A stretch of DNA of 64,000 bases from Echinometra lucunter (taxonomy: Eukaryota; Echinodermata; Echinoidea; Camarodonta; Echinometridae). The stretch spans positions 27,470,731-27,534,730 of the forward strand of contig CM057156.1 in the NCBI GenBank assembly GCA_029962745.1, given 5' to 3'. This document shows, one piece after another, positions 1-12,600 of the stretch (position 1 is the first letter of the stretch; each line of letters opens with the position of its first letter). The notes below the pieces were generated by a model. That model did not search any database. It had not been told where the DNA came from and saw only the letters and a list, made by a program, of their open reading frames with translations. The position numbers and the translations under genes were made by a program.

Positions 1-1947
1 CTCTTTCATTTAACCTTTTTTTTTCTTTCTTTTTTTTACTCCCTCCCCTCTCTCCCTCTACCCCCGCTCCTTTCTCTCCGCGCTTGTATAAACCCTACAT
101 ATGCCCCCAATCCTTTCATACCGAGCGTACAAGTCACACCAAGTCTTCTCCCGGTTGACTTTGCCCTGCCTCTATACCATGTAGAGAACGCAGGTGTTTC
201 GGATACGTAAACCATCCAGTATTTCCCTTCTCATTAGGGTACGCCATGTTAACACGAGGGTATATGGATGAAAACCCAAACGACAGCTATCATGCATTAT
301 TGAGGCATAGTAAAGCTGAGAGCAGTTTCATTTTTTTTTCCGAGTGCTTCGTCAAGCAATGATAACATGTCGATACCATGTGCAATGTCTCAGAAGTAGA
401 GATGACCCAGATTTATGACGCGAAGTCCTTTAATCAAGCTCTCTGTTAGGTATATATACTACGTAACCATAACTGAGTTAATGAGTTTGAAAGCGAAAAA
501 AGAAATTCTTAAACACTGTTAAACTATATTTTATCCTAGTATGCAAACAGTCTGATGCCAATTTGAAACTCGATTTCGAAAGCAAACATTGAATCATGCA
601 TGCCGGTAACTTACAGACAAAACCTGAAATTTACTCGCATCATCATGCCTTGAAATATACAGGTCTGTCGGCAGAAGTATCACTTCTTTAATACAAAAAT
701 CACTTCAAAACACTCTGGGTAGATAACCTATTTGTTTATTTGTTTTCTTCCGTTTTGTGTGCATGTTTTTGTTTTGTTTTGTTTTCGTGTCTTGTTTGTT
801 TTATTGTTTTCAGCTGATGTAAAACAAATGAGTGAAGCAGACGGCTGACGGTTTAAAAAGTTCATTTGCTGCTTCCTGCTGTATCTCGCATTAATCATAA
901 AAAGAAACAGCATTGGGAATAGAAATTGTCTGCTTGGTGAAGCACAGGAAAGCTTTATACTTTTGGGTGCTCTTTGATTCATTAACATGATGTAAGATTT
1001 ATTCGGCGCCTGCTTCACTCGGGCGAAACGCTGACCTTTTCATTAACGCCTCATGCTCCTTATAATAAGACTTTAACTTTACTGTATATGATGCATAAAT
1101 TATTGTGCACTTTCAGAAAATGTCATCAAACTTTACGAAGATAGATCTTAAAACTTTAACTTTAAAAAGGCATCCCTGGTTACGTGATGTCATACTCAAG
1201 AAATCTCTGTTCCTTTTCCCTTTCCTATCTCCCCCTTTCACTTATGGGGTGTTGCAAGAAAGTGGCAATCGATTGCAAATAATTTCTAATTTTGAAACGA
1301 CTATTCTGATTGGCTCAGGGTCTACCCTTTCAAGAAGACATGCATGCAACATGATTTAGATTGGCCAGTGACAATCAGTTGCAACTTGCAATCGATTGCC
1401 ACTTTCTTGCAACACACCATAATGACTTACAATTTCCTATAAGTTCTGCCTTACTTCCCTTTCAGTTTATCTTCCTGGATTTAACTCTCGTTTAATCCTT
1501 CTTACATGTCTTGATTCCCTATTCTGCATTAACAGAACATGATTTGTTTTGAAATCCCTCCGTCACCAAGAAATAATTCCTTCTGGGCAATTTTCTCGGC
1601 ATGCTCATGAAGACGATAAGATCATAGCAATCAAACACTGAGAACCAGAACATTAAAATTTCTTAGACATGATAGCTCCTATCAAAACTCGCCACCCCCT
1701 TCATCGAGGCTTCTGTTCTTTTTAAAGAATACCTGCGGTTTATTCCTGCATATTTGACCTCTAAGTTTCTCTACTGTGAAAATCTCCTATAAAATTCGTC
1801 AAACATTTCTTCGAATCGGTAAAATGTGGCGGACGGCAGCTGCAGCAATCTAGGACTGCATGCATAATATATATGTATAATTATCCGTAAACTGCATTTT
1901 ACAAAGCACGATGTGATCATCTCAAAGTTTGTTCTTCTCCTGCGTAG
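1..1947 (+). other. Intron of the HCN channel gene (left part)
   Basis: No coding exon could be recognised before the splice acceptor at 1941-1947. The stretch is AT-rich with pyrimidine runs at its start, and carries one short inverted-repeat element at 1242-1422. It is called intron because the exon at 1948 begins in the middle of a cyclic-nucleotide-binding domain, so upstream coding exons must exist outside the window. Confidence 0.7.
1242..1422. mobile_element. MITE-like element with 37-bp terminal inverted repeats
   Basis: The left end (1242-1278) and the reverse complement of the right end (1386-1422) match over about 37 bp with one or two differences. Both contain a core reading GTTGCAAGAAAGTGGCAATC. 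The 181-bp element has no coding capacity and lies in an HCN intron. Family unknown; no clear target-site duplication was identified. Confidence 0.75.
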
Positions 1948-2191
1948 GATGTGGCAAACTACAACTGTCGTGATCTGGTCGCCTCCGTCCCTTTCTTCGT
2001 CGGAGCCGATTCAAACTTCGTCACCCGTGTGGTCACGCTACTCGAGTTTGAGGTCTTCCAACCCGGCGACACCGTCATCCAAGAAGGTACCTTCGGTGAT
2101 CGCATGTTCTTTATCCAGCAGGGCATTGTCGACATCATCATGTCGGACGGCGTCATCGCGACGTCACTCAGTGACGGCTCGTATTTTGGCG
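1948..2191 (+). CDS. HCN channel, internal exon: first part of the cyclic-nucleotide-binding domain
   Basis: This exon codes for 81 residues plus one base of a hyperpolarization-activated, cyclic-nucleotide-gated (HCN) cation channel of the plasma membrane. The reading frame starts DVANYNCRDLVASVPFF, runs through FEVFQPGDTVIQEGTFGDRM and FFIQQGIVDII, and ends at SDGSYFG. This is the A-helix and beta-roll of the CNBD, placed just after the C-linker. The acceptor is ...ctgcgtag before 1948 and the donor is G|gtaagaa after 2191 (phase 1). The next exon at 2766 completes the split Glu of the FGE motif, which confirms the pairing. The exon lacks its own start codon; the GTG at 1951 is internal. 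The sequence most resembles, from memory, the sea urchin sperm HCN channel. Family is secure; which paralogue is uncertain. Confidence 0.93.
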
Positions 2192-2525
2192 GTAAGAATA
2201 CTCCGTTTTTCATCATGTTTCATGAACGGTTTCTTTGATTAATGCACAAACAATTTTGCACTTCTGATTCATACATGCATGTCATCAACTTTACATTTTG
2301 CATAAATATTTTCATCAACAGGATTGCTAATTTGTATACATGTATCCTTGATCTCTTTAGTAATCTGTCTTGACGATTTGATTGGTAAATGATCAGTCCA
2401 ATACACTGCATAATGTCTTTAAAAGTACAAAACTAAATGATAACGTCATAATATGATAATTGAAAGAACGACTATTTTGTAACCAGTGACACTGTTACAT
2501 GCTCCTGGAAGTTAGATTAAAAAAA

Positions 2526-2578
2526 ATAGATAGATAGATAGATAGATAGATAAATAAATAAATAAATAAATAAATAAT
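2526..2578. repeat. GATA/AATA tetranucleotide microsatellite
   Basis: About seven TAGA/GATA units are followed directly by about seven AAAT units. This is a compound tetranucleotide repeat inside the HCN intron between 2192 and 2765. Confidence 0.9.
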
Positions 2579-2765
2579 TATTGTCTCATCATGTTTCGAG
2601 TTTTTTAAAGATCAGGAACCCGAAGAAAAGAAAGGATTGTTCTCAAGATCTTAATAATAATGCATAAACGACTTTCCTGTGTGCCATTTTAAAAACGATA
2701 TAACCGAAATTTATCGTTTTCCCTCCTCTCCCTCCCTCTTATTTTCATTCTCTCGCCACTGATAG

Positions 2766-3030
2766 AAATATGTCTTCTAACCCGAGAGCGCCGTGTAGCA
2801 TCGGTCAAGTGCGAGACGTACTGCTCGCTCTTTTCTCTCTCCGTCCAGCATTTCAACCACGTGCTCGAAGAGTTTCCCGCCATGAGGAAGACGATGGAAG
2901 AGATAGCCGTTCGTCGTCTGACACGGATCGGCAAAGAATCGAGCATGCTGAAATCACATCTACAGAGCCCCACCATCAGGGACACCGCCCCTCTCTTCCC
3001 GATCCCGCCTGATACGCCGTCTTTCGTCGC
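2766..3030 (+). CDS. HCN channel, internal exon: phosphate-binding cassette and C-helix of the CNBD
   Basis: The first two bases complete Glu of FGE, giving EICLLTRERRVASV, the phosphate-binding cassette that contacts the cyclic nucleotide. It continues YCSLFSLSVQHFNHVLEEFP (P- and B-helix side) and then the C-helix, whose RRLTRIG keeps the Arg and Ile positions that cap the ligand in mammalian HCN2. After the C-helix come a short Pro-rich stretch (LFPIPPDTPSF) and the donor GC|gtaagta (phase 2). The acceptor is gatag before 2766. In vertebrate HCN channels the cassette reads RGRRTAS; here the Thr position is Val. Longer open frames on the opposite strand here are shadows. Confidence 0.93.
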
Positions 3031-3528
3031 GTAAGTATAGAGACTTTCTGCAACAGACAGATTCCGGAAAAAAACATATCTCAGAGCATAAAATTTCTCA
3101 GATTTATTGAAGAAAAAATGTATTTTGTCATTTTGTACTGCAACGTACAAAAATAAAAAAAATAAGACAAAATTATAGAATATGAATTTCTTGAGTAAGA
3201 GCTGACGGAATACCAAATATTTTCATTTTAAAACACTGAGGACTGTATAACCCACTACCTTTCATCCCCCCTCCCCCCTCCCCCCCTCCCCCCCCCCCCT
3301 CCATCGTCCGTTTACATTATGGGCAAGAAAGTACATGCCTTTTCAACTTCTGGAATCGGAAAACTTCCCGACATCTCCGAATAAAAAATAAAAAATAAAA
3401 AAACATCTTTTCTGAAAGTTTGCCCCCGCCCCGTTAAAATACTTGTGTCGCCGATTGATCAGGTTGGATAGAATAGCTTCTTCAACTTTTCATCTACCCT
3501 TTTTAATATTTTATTCACCATTACACAG
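3031..3528 (+). other. Last intron of the HCN gene, with a poly(C) tract
   Basis: Donor gtaagta at 3031 and acceptor ttacacag ending at 3528 bound this intron. It contains a C/T-rich tract at about 3264-3302 with a long C run, and an A-rich AATAAAAA stretch near 3381. No exon is seen inside. Confidence 0.85.
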
Positions 3529-3745
3529 CGACATTGAGAAGAACCGTTTCTTTAACGACGATGTGGACGATGAACCGCACACCACTACCAGGACCCGTGT
3601 CGACGTCGAGCATGGATCACACGAGAACGTCATTGCCATCATGGACGGGAGCATATCCGATCTCAGGATGGAGAATGAAGTCCAACCTCGTAAATCGTCT
3701 GCCGGAAAGAAGAAGAAATTCCAACACCAAACAACCGAACTTTGA
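3529..3745 (+). CDS. HCN channel, terminal exon: C-terminal cytoplasmic tail
   Basis: One base completes the codon split at the previous donor (GC|C, Ala). The frame then reads DIEKNRFFNDDVDDEPHTTT and continues for 71 codons to a TGA at 3743-3745. The tail is hydrophilic, with an acidic start and a Lys-rich end (AGKKKKF). It has no recognised domain; HCN C-termini diverge quickly between species. The tail is short compared with vertebrate HCN2 and HCN4. The stop is followed by AT-rich DNA without further coding signal, consistent with the 3' UTR. Confidence 0.88.
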
Positions 3746-4840
3746 CATGTTAAACAAAAATCGTCATTTACTTACGCAGACGCAGACCTTTAATTTTTGT
3801 ACTTGAGGGTTAAGATATTGAATTTGCAAACGATTCGCCATATAAGGAAGGTTTTTGATAAGGAAGTTCTGAAAAGGATTACAATACGAGCAGTTTGGAC
3901 TGTATCGACGATTTTCAAGGAAACATTTGGGTCTTCTTGAACAAGCTGTTCGAAAAGACTAAGTCTTTGTCATTTTATGCGAATCGATTCCGTTATGATT
4001 ACTGGTCTGTGTGTGCTGAGCCTTTTATCCGAAGCTGCGACAGGAATGGGAAAAAAATGTAAAAATGATTGATATAGCTACAGAAGTCTTTTCAAAATTG
4101 TGAACTTTTGAAGGAGGAGGAGGAACGGTTTTGATATATGCAACGAAATGAAGAAATATTTTTGTAACTTTGTCTAGAATGGTACTATGAAAGATATTGA
4201 AATGAAGAAGTCCAATATTGTGTCAAATCTATGACATTTGCCTGGCTCAGACATTATAAAGCTTTGGATCTGCACAACTTTGCCGAAAATCCTTGTGCAA
4301 TATACCACATGTAACATCCTGTATAAAAATAAAAAATGAAAGGTTGCTGCTTTCAAGATATTATGTTTTAGCGGTCCTTCTTTCATTTGATTTTCCTGCA
4401 TTTGTTTCCCTGAATATTTTCTATTCTCTTTCCACGTTTTGCATGCGATAGATTTCTCAATTTCCTTTCCATCTCCCCTCCCCTCCCCCTCTCTTCCTTT
4501 TTCTTTTTCTTTCTTTCTTTTTTTTTTCTTTCTGCCTTTTTCTGTAAATTTTTGTGTTTCTCTGTATCTCATTTTCTGTCTTTCTATCTTTCTATTCTCG
4601 TATATATTGCCTCTATATCGTGAGGGCATTCGTTTTCACTTCTCATTATTTGTTTCTTGCTTCGCTTTCTATTTGCTACTGTCATACATCAGTCTGTTTA
4701 TTTATAGATTTTCTACAATCAATGTCAAACTCTTTCTTGTGTCAACATCTAACGGAATATCGGGCAGGAACATGCTAAATGTATATCAATAGCGAGTCAG
4801 CCTTGTTTTGTAACTCTGGAATTTCCCTCTCTCTCTGTGC

Positions 4841-4985
4841 AGTGAGTGGCTAAATTATGTTTGAAATGAAATAATATCATACTGTGTTTTCTCTTGGAGT
4901 TTTTAAAAAAAATAGATCACTCACTATCGGGCTCACTATTCAGTGAGTGGCTAAAACGTATTTGAAATGAAATACTATTTGATAT
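4841..4985 (+). repeat. Two diverged direct copies of a sequence starting AGTGAGTGGCTAAA
   Basis: The copies start near 4841 and 4943 (offset about 102 bp). Both read AGTGAGTGGCTAAA, then a few variable bases, then TTTGAAATGAAATA. This looks like a small tandem duplication in the HCN 3' flank. Confidence 0.65.
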
Positions 4986-5283
4986 ATTTGGAGTTTTAAC
5001 TAGATTAAAACTAGATTATCTTAACTAGATTATCCTGAAAATCTACAGAGCAGGGCTGGTTCTTTCGAGCAAATACAATGTAGAATACTGTTTTTTGAGG
5101 CTTTAGTGTCATATAACTATACAACTTACATATCTATAGCAAAGTGCATTTTATATTGTGAAGAATGCAATAAATACATATTTATGATTTTATACGGAAA
5201 CAAGCCTGGTGTGTAGAAGTGATGAGTATTGAAAATGTTCAGTAAGGGAGTATGTGCGGGGGAATAGGAAGAGTTAAGTGGAA

Positions 5284-5460
5284 GAGAGGGAGAGAGAGAG
5301 ACACACACAGAGAGAGAGACAGAGAGAGAGACAGAGAGAGACAAAGAGAGAGGGAGAGAGATATAGAGGGAGAGACAGATAGAGACAGAGAGAGACAGAG
5401 AGACAGATAGAGACAGAGAGAGGGAGAGAGATACAGAGGGAGAGACAGATAGAGAGGGAG
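5284..5460. repeat. Purine-rich GA/GACA low-complexity tract
   Basis: About 175 bp made almost only of GAGA, GACAGA and GATAGA units. Translated on the other strand it gives a Leu/Ser-only open frame, which is not taken as a gene. Confidence 0.9.
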
Positions 5461-7092
5461 CTAGGAGACAAGAATGAAAGCATGTAAAGGGGTAGAGTGA
5501 GCAATAATAGGGAAGGGTGATAATTGGTAAAAAGGAGAGGAAAGAGAAAGAGAGAGGGCTGAGAAAAATGAATAACATTATAAGAAGGGAAATGGCACTG
5601 AAAATTTCATTGGTAATTAGAAGAGAAGTGAAAATTAATGGCATATGAAAAAGAAAGGACTGATATGAACATCATTGTTTATCTGCAGCTGAAGCCTTCT
5701 GAAATATTTATATTATAATTTTTCGAAGAATTTTGTATTTGCAGTAAAATTAAATAAGTTTGTACTGACATGAAATTTTTACGGATTAATCATTTTGCTG
5801 TCATCCAAAATATTGAAGAATCTGTATTTTACTATAATTTTACCTTATATTGATTAATGCAGAACATCTTGGGGAAGCTGTGCAAAATACATAGGGATAA
5901 GATGCAAAAGCTCCATAATAAATACATGTATGCTAGAATGATAACATATGTTTTTGAAATAACTATTGTGGTAAACCCGACAGAATCAAACGAACTCAAA
6001 TAATGCAGGATCATAATAATACACGATGGTGTCAAGTTGGTACATGTAGATTTGAGAAGATAGTAACAATCGCCTCAGTGATAAGAGTTTTTAGCTTGGT
6101 TAGTGCTCAGACGGACACAGACAGTTTAGTTTTTTAGTTTTGTTTTTTTTTTTTTTGTTTTGTTTTTTTACTTGTTTGTTAGAGCTAGCAAAAAAACAAA
6201 CAAAAAAAATCAAATGATTTTGGAGCGATATTCTGATAACTTTCAATTCGAAAGAAGATATTTTAAATTTGCTTCTTTTTACAGAAAAATGATAACATTC
6301 TGATTGGTAGAAGAAGGTGGTATTTTATCGTCATGTGTATGAAAAGAAAAAATATTTTGTAAATGATATGCTAGAAGAGAATGAACAATTCACTAGTTTT
6401 CACTATTTTGTTGAAAAATTCGATTTCAAAATCTAGAAGTTTGGGGAATTGTTTCCTCCAGTAAGTCTAATTTGAGAGAGCTATTAACAAGAATTGGGAG
6501 GGGGGGGGGGACTTCAAAATCCAGTCCTGTTACTACAGCAAGTTTTTTTTAGGAAGTGTAAGGAAGGAATAAACGGTACATTTTTAGTTGAAGAAAATTT
6601 GGAAGAGAGTAATAATTACGAGTCTTTAGAATTTGATAAAGCATATGATTCTGGAACCTGGAAAAGCATTTTTGTTCTACCTTTCAAGACGATTAAGGAC
6701 ACCTTAAAGGATTTATATCTTTCATGGCCGCTGACAGCTATAAATCCAATACATAACCACTGTAGAACCAGATATGGTTAAATTTGAACATGATTGGAAA
6801 TTTCTATATTTTCACATAATTAGGTTATTCTGCATTTTATATTCCCTATAACTTTATTTTGAAACTTGATTTTTTTCTGTGTATTCATTTCTTTGTAAAA
6901 TGAAAATGATTCTGAAGTATGTCAATACATGTACAAATTTGAATTACAACAAATAACTACACATTTCCACAATTTTGTATTTACAATGAAATCAAAGAAC
7001 TTTGCACTGACACAGAAATTCTTACACATGACAGCAATAAAAAATTAATGACCACTCATTCTTTCTGTTTTCAATAATTACACACCCAAGTC

Positions 7093-7098
7093 TTTATT
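7093..7098 (-). terminator. Candidate polyA signal of the basigin-family gene
   Basis: TTTATT on the + strand is AATAAA on the - strand. It would lie about 5.6 kb downstream of the stop codon of the basigin-like gene. It is suggested only because it is well placed between two convergent genes; other AATAAA hexamers occur in between. Confidence 0.25.
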
Positions 7099-8104
7099 GA
7101 ACAACCATACAATCACATGTTCTTATAACCCATAATACATTCAAAGCAAAAAAGGACACCATCTTCACTCGTATTTCATTACAAAGTTTTGCAATATTTT
7201 CAGAATTTTGTCTGACCCTTGACAAATCTATTGCAGGTTAAATATCAATTCCTTTACCTTTTTTTCAAAATTCATTCTAAAAGCGGAGTTTATAACTTTC
7301 ATCATTCAAGAGTTATTACTAGGAGGTGAAAATCATATGAACTACTTACACCTTTTGAGAAGTGTCCACGTATGGATATAATGGTTCGTTCTGCCAAAAG
7401 AACATTAACTCATACTATTGGGCATAACGGCGTAACAGCTTCTTTGCACTTAATATCACATCATTTTCTTTGGGATACAATTTGAGATCAACACTTAGGT
7501 TTTTTCTCAACCCTTGTACATTTTAATTATATTAAGACTGGTCTACAAGCATACCATACAGTCCTTATCACTGTAAACCGGGGCCTAAACCAATATACTG
7601 TCTAGTGCAAGATAGGTATTTTAGTCAACAGCTGATGCAGTTCAGACCCTGCATTATTGCTGACCTAGTTTACTGGTTTAGTAATTGTTAATTAATATGG
7701 AAGGTATTTCATGTCTAATTTTACAAGAACAAAAACAAAAATAAGATTATTCATAATATGAACTGATCATAGCAGCAACTAACTGATCACTTCTCATTCC
7801 TGCAGCAATCACTGAGAACAAACTTTCAAGGACAAAATTCTGCAATCGGAGTCTTGTTTTCATCTCTTTCTTGAATTAGGCATTAACTATCTTCCATTTA
7901 AATAAAACCTCACGCATGAGAGAGGGGTGAAAGGGACTGGTCATGGGAAATTTGGGGTGTTTCCCCCCCCCCCCCTTGGGCTGCTTGTGAGATTCACTTG
8001 AAGGGTGTTATATTTGTGCTTTGAGGGTTAGTTTCATGGAGACCTGATCAAATGAAAATCCCTAATCAAATTTCTGTCCCAATCCATTCACTCATGCGAA
8101 GGCC

Positions 8105-8433
8105 GGTTTTCATTGGCACATAACGATTTGCGACGGATGCGAATGTTGAAAAAAATTGCACGGTCCAACACTCGTATTTTAGACTCCAAAAACATGGTTA
8201 AATATGGGCAGGGGTGAGGAAGCGTCGTCAATTGTTTGTTTTCAGTTCGGCGGGAGTTTTAAACAGGTTTTGAATTTTCTTGCGAACGTTTCCAACATCC
8301 CAGAAACAACTGACGATGCTGCTGAACACCCGCGCATATTTGGTGAACTTTTGAAGCCTAAAATATGAATGCTGGACTTCGCCAGTTTTTTTTTTAACAT
8401 CTGAATTATTCACATGCCCCGTGAAAACTGTGC
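8105..8433. mobile_element. Foldback/MITE-like element with long arms
   Basis: The segment 8162-8228 matches the reverse complement of about 8303-8369 over some 65 bp; one arm starts GTCCAACACTCGTATTTTAG and its partner GTCCAGCATTCATATTTTAG. Weaker pairing extends outward to about 8105 and 8433. No protein is encoded; the open frame across it is an artefact of the arms. Confidence 0.65.
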
Positions 8434-9365
8434 TTTTAAATGCTGCCTTTTCTCTTCCTCAGGAAGAAAGGAGGGGGAGGGGGGGGGGGGGTTAAATAGT
8501 GGGAACATAGAAATACCAATCACTTCATCTTCTTGCCCATAGAATTCTGCATAAAGTAATAGCATGCACCATATTAATGAAATCCCTCTATCAAAAAAAA
8601 AAAGGAAAAAAAATTATCCATGCCATTCACCACCTAATCTAGAATACATATACATATATATATATATATATATTATTCATATACATCATTAATGACAATA
8701 ATTTCCAAACCAACGGAAATGGACTAAATGGAAATTTATCATCAATATCTCCTATCAATATACAATACAATGCTTTTGAGACCTATTCAAACAGTTCTAT
8801 TCACGAGTGTTACGTTGCTACCATTCCTTTTCATTTCATCTTTCCTTTATCTAGCCTATACTCAAGAATAATACAAATGTGAACCTTTTGGCATGTAAAT
8901 ATACAAGTGTTACAAGTGTTATAAGTGGTACAAATATGCAAATTTACAATCATACAGTGGTTTCAACGTCACTGCAGGGGTATTATTGGCCAAGAAGTCT
9001 ATTAATTCTCTCAAAATTGCTGCATACTTCCATCATGACAACAACAATATGCCTTTGTAGTGACGGTCAAAATAGAACAGCTCTATGCAGCAAAGCCAAG
9101 AGATCTCATAGCAATGGAAGATACTAGCACAAGTCCAAGTATCCTGTCTCCATAAGCATCTTTTTAACATCCTTTTTGCTATATTTGCCATGCCATCTTA
9201 CATCGAAGCTCAACAGACCCAAGTGCAAAAGACTTCAACTTTCCACTTGGATACAGCTTGTAACTACCACATTTCGTATATGGGTGGGCCAGCAGATGCA
9301 CCCAGTAATAACATAATATATTCTATACAGAGAAAAACATTTTTACTACCTGGTAAATATCAATA

Positions 9366-9640
9366 TAATCATAATTATAATAATAATGAAAATATTGACA
9401 CTGCGCAACATATCCATCCCAAAGGGTGCTCAAGGCGCTTACAATGCATTATCATTATTATTATTATTATTATTATTATTACCCCAGCAGTGCCAGGTAT
9501 CCATTCATTCACCTGGGTAGAGTGCAGCAAAGGTGGATTAAATGCCGTGCTAAAGGACATAGGGAGCAAGGAATCAGTGGGAATTGAACTCACGACCCTT
9601 TTGATTAAGAGTGCATGCTCTTACCAACTTTGCCTCAACA
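9366..9640 (-). mobile_element. tRNA-Lys-derived SINE
   Basis: Read on the - strand, the head (about 9577-9638) resembles tRNA-Lys(CUU). It has an A-box-like GTTGGTAAGAGCATG, an anticodon-loop-like CTCTTAATC, and a good B box in GGGTCGTGAGTTCAATTCCC. The body follows, and then an ATT/AAT-rich tail toward 9366. The head would be an RNA polymerase III promoter. A functional tRNA is rejected because the acceptor stem does not close and a long non-tRNA body follows. Confidence 0.8.
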
Positions 9641-12600
9641 CTTCCTCAATATACATATTGTGCGTGAGGACTAATAAAATTTCCACACACAAATGAGTTA
9701 AGATGCAACCTCTGCACAATGTTATAAATTACACATAAATCAAGCACTGATAATCTGGATACATGATATATAGACAGATTGTAACTATTTAACCAGATGT
9801 TGATACTTTTTAATAGGAAAAAAAAAAAGATTATTACATATCAATATATTATTCACAATACACACAACCCATACATGTCTACATGCAGTCAACACCAGCT
9901 GTTTTGATGCAACATCCAACAGCCGTCCATGTTCACTCAAACACACAAACACACACATAAACACATACGTGGGTATAAAATTAGGCAACAACCACCACTT
10001 AAGTTAACTGGAACTTTAAAAAAATATTCAACAAATCTACTGATTGCTTATCCCGAGATGCAAATTCATGGCAGTAAATAGAGATCAGAAATTAAAACAA
10101 TGAAAAGCATCAACTTGCAGAAACAACAATCTGTGAAAAACACTCCAGTGTGACTACAGGAAAAAATGAAGTTGTGGAAGAAAACCTCTTGCAATCATAT
10201 GTGATTTCCAAATGCCAACTTGGAATAATTAAAATGATAAAAAAATATTGATTAATTATTCACCCAGGATATTCAGGTTTATAAGCATCCTTGTAAAGCA
10301 CGATATTGAGTTAGTATTCATCTCGATGTGCATACAGAATTCTAGGGGTGTGCAACACTGTGCATACACCATTAACAATGCAAGAAATGAATTGAAATTC
10401 TATCAAAAACATTCATCACATACAACTAAAATGAACAAACTGAAATAGATCTTGTAATTCAAGAAACAAATGCGAACGATCAACACACACTCACTACAGT
10501 TCAAGGTAACATTTCAAGCGGATCGATCCTGAAAATCAAGTCCAAACAAAATTTATCTTTTGTTTGGACCAATTCCTCTTTCAATTGATGCTAGAAACGG
10601 TCATTGGCTCTTGATAAATTATAAAAGCGACCCATATTACAAATTAACCATATTGACTCATAGCAGTAAAGTAAAATCATGACTATAAAATGTAGAGAAA
10701 AAAATGTGAGAATACGGGCAATCATGAAAAGCGATATAGAGAATAAAGTTGTACCGCAGATCCGTGATAATAAAAAAAAAAGCATAACCTCACAAATACT
10801 AATTTAACAAAGAAATCACAGCTTCTTGGAACTTTTCAGTGTTTCTATAAAGTGTTGACTACCAACAGTCAAAAGACATTAAAATAAAAAATACTCTATC
10901 AAATTCTCTTGGACTTCATATGGTGTAAAATCAGAAAAAAAAGTAATTTAAAAAAGTTTTGATTATTTCACAGCCTATTTCTCACTCACATACACTGACC
11001 ATTTTTACAACTCACTGCTTTTACCAGTGTTCATGAAGATAACATAATACACAAAACACCTAGCATGGAAAAGTGTAAATCACTTGATCCTACAAAATTA
11101 GATAACAGAATGAGTGTATTGCTCTGATTTTAGAATTCATTTTCAAACAATTAATTTTCATCAAACTTAAAACCATTTCCAAATCAGCTTCTAAAACATT
11201 CAACACACATTTCTGCTCATTGCACCTCTGAAAACATAAAAATAATATTCTCCATATCACAAACACAAGATTCAACAGTAGAGGGCGATATTTCCCACAC
11301 ACAGCACAGACAAGGGCACTTCCGGTTTCCATACAAACGTAATGGGTCGAGTCTTTACATGTCCGATAAGTATCTTAGTTTTTGAGCCCAGAAAATGCAA
11401 GCAACAAATTCTGAGGCTACCTGCATAGATCTAATGAAATTATCAGGAGAGTTTATGAAACCTGGACAATATTTTTGTCAAATGAGGAATTTGTTAACCT
11501 GGCTGTACATTTTCTATGGAAGCTGGAAGAAATCTTGTTAAATTGTCGATGCTGGATTTGTATCTGCATGGTATGCGGGAAATGTCACCCTCTGGGCCTC
11601 TACTGCTGAATCTCATATTTACAATACGGAGAATTGGCTTTGTCTCCGTCTCTTAGATCTTACATGCTAATGCCCATTATCACAAAACACCAAAATGGGT
11701 GGCGAAAGATTTAACTAACTCAAGAGTTCTACTAAACAGTATCTAACAACCAGCTATAACTACTTAAGCCCCCAGTTTTCATTACAATATCTGTTCTAAA
11801 GTATCTTATTTAAACAAACAATAAAGCACTTGTAGCAAAAGAAATGTAGTAGTCTAAACACCAAATAGATATTCCTTAAGAATAACTCATTGTATAGTGT
11901 TAACAAGACTACTAAATTTCTTTTGCTGTTTTATCAGGAAGAAGTGAGAAAAAAACAACAACAAACAAACAAAAAATCCCCCAAACATGTAGATTAAAGT
12001 TCTTCAATTATACAGCCAAACATTTTATACTGTCCAACAGGATAAAGAGAAAGAGATTTAACCTGTAACAATGTATCTACCCATGGGTGGAGAGAGGTAA
12101 TGCAGATAAAGATGTTCTTATTTTCTACCTACCCAACGGTTGACAACATTGTAACAAAAACCAAAAACTCAGATATCATCCTGAATATCATACCAAAAAT
12201 TAAGCGAATTTGTAAAAAGCATCAGTCTATGCCTATAGGAAAAACACAGATGAGAAGTAAGAGAGAAAATAGCTTTCAAATGAAATGGAATCAAACAGAA
12301 AGAAAATACTGAATTTATATTTACAGTGGAAAAAAAAAAAATAATTGTACTTCCTGTGAATAATGACTTTATATAATACCCTATATTCAAAATTAATCTT
12401 GTGTTACTTTACGTTTTCTGATGACAGTATGAACTAACAATTATTTTGCTAACATATACTGAAAGCAGACATGGAAATCGGTTATGAAATTACCAAAATC
12501 CACCAATCGTGTATAAAAATGTAAACAAAGGTCTTCAAAAGTTCATTCTTTAAATAGATATATGATTGAGAGAAAACAAAGTTGGATAATGAGTAGCAAC

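Larger units (their letters stand above)
3746..7080 (+). other. HCN 3' UTR and intergenic spacer between convergent genes
   Basis: No coding exon is supported. Candidate polyA signals (AATAAA) on the + strand occur at 4328-4333 and 5169-5174; neither can be proven without transcripts. The stretch holds a diverged direct duplication (around 4841 and 4943), a long GA/CA purine tract at 5284-5460, a T-rich/A-rich imperfect palindrome near 6130-6210, and a poly(G) run near 6497. Open frames over the purine tract and G-run are low-complexity translations. A diverged copy of the 5727-5780 sequence recurs at 6971-7024. Confidence 0.55.

Noticed and set aside
5126..5644. 172-codon open frame on the - strand rich in Ser/Leu/Val
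   Set aside because: It is the translation of a GA/GACA low-complexity tract; no domain and no splice or start context.
9577..9638. tRNA-Lys gene
   Set aside because: The acceptor stem does not close and a SINE body and AT tail follow; it is a tRNA-derived head.
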